Below, in pieces: positions 59,027 through 64,000 of a DNA stretch of 64,000 nucleotides. The notes under the pieces are model-generated. The model had not been told where the DNA came from. It did not search any database and saw nothing but the letters and a program-made list of their open reading frames with translations. This stretch comes from Guadua angustifolia. Taxonomy: Eukaryota > Streptophyta > Magnoliopsida > Poales > Poaceae. Made by a program: the position numbers and the translations under genes. The stretch's first letter is position 1. The number at the start of each line of letters is the position of its first letter. The stretch lies in NCBI GenBank assembly GCA_036346375.1, contig CM070515.1, positions 9,694,423-9,758,422 of the forward strand, written 5' to 3'.

Positions 59027-62000
59027 CTACACGTCAGACGACCTGTTTGCATACTCTTGAACCAATGCTCCAAAGAGTGACGGCCTTTCGATCAGGTTCT
59101 TAGGCCGGTCAAACTCCTTTGCTAATCCTGGAAACACAATAATTCAGTTATTTAGATTTTTTTGACTAGGAAATTCAGTTTTTTTTTATATATTTCTAAG
59201 AAGATAGTACTGAACACGTTTTTGTACAGCTTTGATACTTGCAATGTTGCTAAGAATTAGTTCTGAATTTTCAGTGCCTGAATGCAGTGCTACCGTGAAC
59301 GATATGCTAAATTTCAGAAGGTTACCTGCATCTATAACCAGGACTCTGTCGCAGTCCATGACCGTAGGTATTCTGTGCGCAATACTGATGATGGTACATG
59401 CTGCGAAGTCTTCCCGGATGATCTTCTGAATCACCGCATCAGTTTGGGAATCCACCGAAGCAGTGGCCTCGTCCATGAAAAGTATTCTGCTGCGTTTCAG
59501 CATCACCCGGCCCAGGCATAGTAGCTGCCGTTGTCCAACACTCCAGTTCTCACCGTTGTCAACAACTAGGTAAACAAGGCAACGTATGCTCATATTAGTA
59601 TATCGTTGCGATGAATATTCTAATTTTTTTGGTCAGAAGAATGTTTTTAGGACTAGTGAAAAATGTAACAAAATTTGCAAATGAGTGAAAATTGGGTATA
59701 GAAATTTGAAAAAAAAATATCACACCTAGCGTAAGCCATATTATGTACTTGTTCAAAGTTTCAAGATCAAATAAACACTTGTGATATACAAAAAAGAGAA
59801 ATAATTGGTGAACAACGATTTTACACACTTCATTAGGTATTTGTATTTCCTACATCTTGCAAATCAGAATGAATATTATATTGAAATTTGGGAATTGCTA
59901 AGTGACACTTGAGTGTTTTTTTGTTTGTGAGCACTCAAGTTTTTGTCTATAGAATACTCAAATACGAGGAGATCAGACAAATCAATTTCATCAATTAGAG
60001 TGCTTAAAATTTAAAGGCTATTTTAATAAGAAAACACTTAGGTGCTCCTTAGACACCCCCTTGAAATTTTGCATGGATACAGAACTTGCCCTTCCCTATT
60101 CTCAATTAAATGAGTAAATTTCATAATACTACAAGTTCCTTGTACAAACAATCAGAAAACTATAGGTTTTAGTTCCTATTTCAGAAAACTACATATTTTG
60201 AGAACTTGTGTCATAAAACTACAGATATGAGAATCAATAGTTCCTTGTAGCGGGTCTGATAGTATGGGCTCATATAGCAGCCTCACGTGTCCCCATTTCC
60301 CATTTTACTCGTGTGTGAGGCTGCCATGTAAGCTCGTAGACTCGTTACAAGAAACGATGAGATCTAAATCTATAATTTTATGAAATACATGCTAGAACTT
60401 GTAATTTTCCGATAGTTTGTACAAGAAACTTGTAGTTTTATAAAATTTACTCCAATTAAATTGTTTGTGCAAGTAATCGGGTAGTCATAAGCCACTACTT
60501 TTATATCAGCCTATGTCAGTTCTATATCAGTCGATGTCAGTTCCAGTACAGTTACATCTGTGGCAGAAGATTATATAAAATGAAAATGGAAAAAAAAGGA
60601 AAATTTGATCTTTTTCAGTAATATATTAAACGCTAAATTATAATTAAAGTACCTGAAGCATCAAGCTTTTCGGGTTTTGAGGCCACAGCTTCTTTCAGCT
60701 GACAACGATCCAAGGCCTAAAAGGAAACAAATTTAAGTTCCCAGGATAGCATATATCGTGCTGGGATACAAAATTCAGACACCTTGGTCAAATACCTGCC
60801 AAATTTCATCATCAGAGTACTGCTCAAGCGGGTCGATGTTGCTCCGAATTGTGCCTTCAAAGAGGACAGGCTCCTGAGGGATGATACCGAACCGAGACCT
60901 AAGATCATGGAGTCCTAAAGTGCAGATGTCAATGCCGTCAATGATTATCTTCCCCTCAGAGGGCTCCACTATCCTGAACAACGCCTGGATCAGTGTTGAT
61001 TTCCCACTGCCAGTTCGACCAACAACTCCAATCTTCTCTCCTCCGCGTATGCTTATTGTGATACCCTTCAACACTAGCGGAGTGTTATGCCGATACCTAA
61101 CCTGCATACGCGAACACGTTACTTCTGGTTTAGTTCATGTTTTCTGTTTCATGGAAAGATTAAGAAGCTATCAAATCTTCTTGCTGATGCACTTCAGCTT
61201 CTAAAAGATCATAAACCACTAGTGGTGGATCTTGAACCAAAACTTAGAGGGGGTAATCTAGCTAACTGTGCTCATAATCTTAGTAAGAACTTGCCAACTT
61301 ACTACTTGATTAGTGTATAAGTAGCAACAAATGATATTTTGTAGTGAGATTTCAATTTGAAAGAAGGTCAGAGCCCCCCCTTGGCCTGACTTAAGCTCCG
61401 CCCATATTGAAATAAAACGCAACAAGAGGAAGTTACCTTGAGATCGATGACATCGATGTCGCCTTTTGTTGGCCAGTTTGCAACAGGTATGCAGTCCTTG
61501 ATCCTCCATTCTTTCTCAGATGGGATGTTTGTGAATTGCTTTATCCTCTCTACCGAGACCATTTTGTTTTCGATGAAGCAACTGATCCATATGGACCAGA
61601 ACAACACTTGGTTGAGAGATAGACCATAGGAGAGCGATAGACCGACAAATTCTGCATCATAAGCACAAACAGCAACTTAGAAACTTCATCATGAAAATGA
61701 TTGCTACTCTCAAAGGGAGGAAGTCAACATTACGAAGAACTATTCTTTGACAGACTTATTTTGACATTGTTCAGTGCAAAAGGTTTATCATAATTCAATT
61801 TCCTGAAGGTTTGCGGTCTCTGAAATTGTTGAAAGTTGATAACATTTTTACCAGAATACTCATGATGATCAATTGATCATCATTATTACATTCTGACATT
61901 AAAGCCTTACACATGATTACAGTTACCTATACATTTAGAGTAGTTATGTAAAATGTGAAAACGGTCTGAGAACAAGCTTACCTGGCTTCACGAAGCTGCT

Positions 62001-63906
62001 TGGCAATGTGACCATGAGCAAGGCGGTGAAGCAGAGAACAAAGCTTCCGATCAGCTCCAGCCGGAAACCGAGCCACTCATTGGCGCCATTGTTGTGGAAG
62101 TCCATCCTCAAGCTGGAATTCACCCGGTTCAGGTTCTCCTGGAAGAAGCTGTCCCCCTTTCCGAAACATCTGATGGTCATGACACCCTGAACCGTCTCGG
62201 AGAAGTGGTGGATCACGGGAGCCTTGGTGATCGACTCAAGGCGAGTCAGCTCCCTCGACGTCGAAAGATAGTAGCTCTGCAAATGAAATTGGCAAATGTG
62301 TATCAAACAGTGTAAAAACACTGTAAGTAGCGGTGGAGCTTGGAAGAAAAGACAAAGGGGGTCAATCTTTTTTTTTTTAGAGCCAGAGGAGACCAATCTA
62401 ACACTATATTTTTAGATGACTTAGGGTATTCCTAACACCACCAAATCCATAGAGCTGGAGATGTGAGTACATTAAGAGTGTTTAGATGTATCATCTTATT
62501 TACATTTTAGACCAAAAATATAAACTTAATTCACTTTATTTTAGCCTACAAGTTTCATATCTCAGGTGAAACTGGGATCTGGAGCTCTACCAAACAGGAC
62601 CTTAGAAACAGGGCCTTAGAAAGTGTTAGCATTTAAAGCTAAAAAGAATTCTTATGTGAGGGAGCCATGCCCCCTTTGGCACAAGATCCCAGCAAGGTTT
62701 CGATACTTTCCCTCCTAATACAAGTTATACAAATCTTGAAGCAAGCGAAGATTTAAGTAATCATTATCTACTTTTTATTTATGCTTTAATATTTGTGTAA
62801 CTATAAAAAAATGGTATAGAAACACCTCTGACAAGAGGGGCGCATGGCCCTTTTTGGCCCTAGAGAAACTCTACCCCTACTGAAAGAGCAAAGTACGACC
62901 CAAAAAATCCGTACGTCATGTTAGTTGTTGCAGTTTGACAACAGTAACTCACCCGGTACCACAGGTTCAGAATCAGCAGAGGGATGATGGCGACGACCGA
63001 CGGCCACGCCACCTGGCACGTGACGACCAGCACGCTGATGACCGTGATGTACATGGACACGCTGAGCCAGACGAAGAACGGCAGGAAGAGATCAACGTTC
63101 GTCTGGTCCGACGAAGCCTAGAGGAGCATCGGAAATCGTGTCAGGAGTTCTGAACTACACGGAGATATCTAAGCAGAACAAAAGAACAGCTGCCTGACGA
63201 ACGTGACAGACGAATATCAACGATCAAGTTAAACACAAAGATGGCTGGTTTCAGAGATGCAGTGTACCCTGCTGAGGATCCTGCCGGAGGGCGTCGTGTC
63301 GAAGAAGGACATGGGCGCGTGCAGGATGCTGTTGAGGATCTGCTTGAAGAACCTGTTGGCTGTCTGGAGGCCGATGAACGCCACGAGGAAGGACCGCGCC
63401 GACACGAGCACCACCGAAGCTGCGGTGATGATGGCGTACACCTCGATGAACAGCGCCGGCCGGAACGACGCGGCGTTCTCGTCGTCGGTCTCGAATGCGA
63501 GCCAGTAGTCGCTGGCCACCACCGAGCACTGCCACGCCACGGACACGACGATCACCACCAGGACGCCCCACCACCCCCACGCCTCCGTCATGTACTGCTT
63601 GTACACGGCCAGGCTCACGTGCCCGCTCGCGCGCTCCTCGTCCTTGATCAGCCTCGCCGACGCCTTCTCGGCCTTGACCGGCGCCACGATGGAGCCCCCA
63701 GCGTCGCCGTTGGACCTACTGCTGTGCTTGGTAGACGGCTGGCGGGGGATGGGAAGCTCACGGTCGCCGTTATCGGTCACCGGCGCCGCGCTTTCGACTA
63801 GCTCCATGGAGCTGTCGTGCGCCGCGACGAGTGCCGCGAAGTCGGAGCCAGGCTGGAGGAGCTCGCTGTACTTGCCGGATTGCACTATCATGCCGTCCTT
63901 CATTAC
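59027..63906 (-). CDS. ABCC-type (MRP) ABC transporter, C-terminal part; N-terminal half beyond window
   Basis: ABCC proteins pump conjugates and other organic anions, mostly into the vacuole, using ATP. Eight exons are visible on the - strand: 63906-63268, 63117-62953, 62276-61982, 61651-61437, 61101-60796, 60716-60653, 59565-59326, 59127-59027, with GT-AG borders and consistent phases. They give 674 aa plus stop. The fragment starts at the end of the first nucleotide-binding domain (VMKDGMIVQSGKYSELL), then a charged linker, second transmembrane domain (MSFFDTTPSGRILSR, ASSDQTNVDLFLPFF, SRELTRLESITKAPVIHHFS), and second nucleotide-binding domain: Walker A GRTGSGKST (466-474), Q-loop Gln514, signature WSVGQRQ (569-575), Walker B RILFMDEA (588-595), His625. 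The last exon ends YANRSSDV. The C-terminus resembles the ABCC4/ABCC14 group (inference). All catalytic motifs are intact. The gene continues rightwards past 64000. Confidence 0.95.
59890..60060. mobile_element. Mutator-type MITE in ABCC intron
   Basis: TTGAAATTT occurs on both sides (59881-59889, 60061-60069). The left end GGGAATTGCTAAGTGACACT resembles the inverted right end GGGGGTGTCTAAGGAGCACC, followed by (T/C)(T/A)GAGTGTTTT-like sequence on both. Length 171 bp. Confidence 0.82.
60112..60452. mobile_element. Mutator-type MITE in the same ABCC intron
   Basis: CAATTAAAT flanks both sides (60103-60111, 60453-60461). Inverted arms start GAGTAAATTT and share ACTACAAGTT and CTTGTACAAAC over about 38 bp with few mismatches. 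Length 341 bp, no ORF. Confidence 0.93.
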
Positions 63907-64000
63907 CTGGCGGCATTGGCAGTGGTTCAGAATTCAGAGAAGTTAACAAGTAGGATAATGCAAACAATGCAGTATTTTTGTAGTTCGTTCATGATTTGAA

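Noticed and set aside
62577..62606. GGAGCTCTACCAAACAGGACC, similar to the MITE end at 17716
   Set aside because: No matching left end could be located with confidence inside the ABCC intron.
1..64000. tRNA, rRNA, CRISPR or bacterial-type operon features
   Set aside because: None seen by reading; the gene structures and repeats are those of a plant nuclear genome. A tRNA scan by program would be needed to exclude single tRNA genes.

Overview
The window is nuclear DNA from a grass (Poaceae). Intron-rich GT-AG genes with GC-rich first exons, plant-type LTR retrotransposons primed by initiator-Met tRNA, Au-like SINEs and many 'GGCCCTGTTTGG'-type and Mutator-type MITEs all point that way. Species cannot be read from the sequence. 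No CRISPR array, operon, rRNA or tRNA gene was seen.

Three real host genes are present. (1) A kinesin-13A microtubule motor on the + strand (18202-26987, 12 exons, complete motor domain with the KVD, P-loop and switch motifs). (2) An ESD4/ULP1-type SUMO protease on the - strand (46298-50552, 9 exons, 482 aa, intact His-Asp-Cys triad). (3) The C-terminal part of an ABCC (MRP-type) ABC transporter on the - strand (59027-63906, 8 exons in view, intact second nucleotide-binding domain); its N-terminal half lies beyond the right edge. They belong to unrelated processes (microtubule depolymerisation, SUMO maturation/removal, vacuolar or plasma-membrane transport) and no joint function is implied.

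The rest is mostly transposable elements. 1-13279: one long-LTR Ty3/gypsy-like element (LTR about 4.8 kb, coding region decayed). 13280-17760: a dispersed repeat, unassigned DNA and a MITE next to the kinesin promoter. 28.6-31.4 kb: a dead hAT transposase split by a hairpin MITE. 32.6-34.98 kb: a gag-only gypsy remnant whose 3' LTR seems to be interrupted by a truncated Ty1/copia element (34984-43275, - strand) that carries a third, env-position ORF and an array of TTCGGA..TCCGAA palindromes; the far end of the gypsy LTR seems to resume at about 43276-43801. 51.2-52.85 kb: a Helitron-like, AT-rich tandem repeat. 53.1-55 kb: a second copia remnant interrupted by a Mutator-type foldback MITE with a perfect 9-bp target-site duplication. 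55.7-58.6 kb: an LTR-like piece, a foldback MITE and a larger TIR-like element. Two further Mutator-type MITEs with perfect 9-bp duplications sit side by side in one ABCC intron.

Nothing in the window is clearly a new biological system. The most unusual signals are the clustering of LTR-LTR differences at CG sites, the palindrome array shared by the copia LTR and the leader of its third ORF, the C-to-T pattern of the stop codons in the dead elements, and a short duplication of SUMO-protease coding sequence into its own 5' leader.
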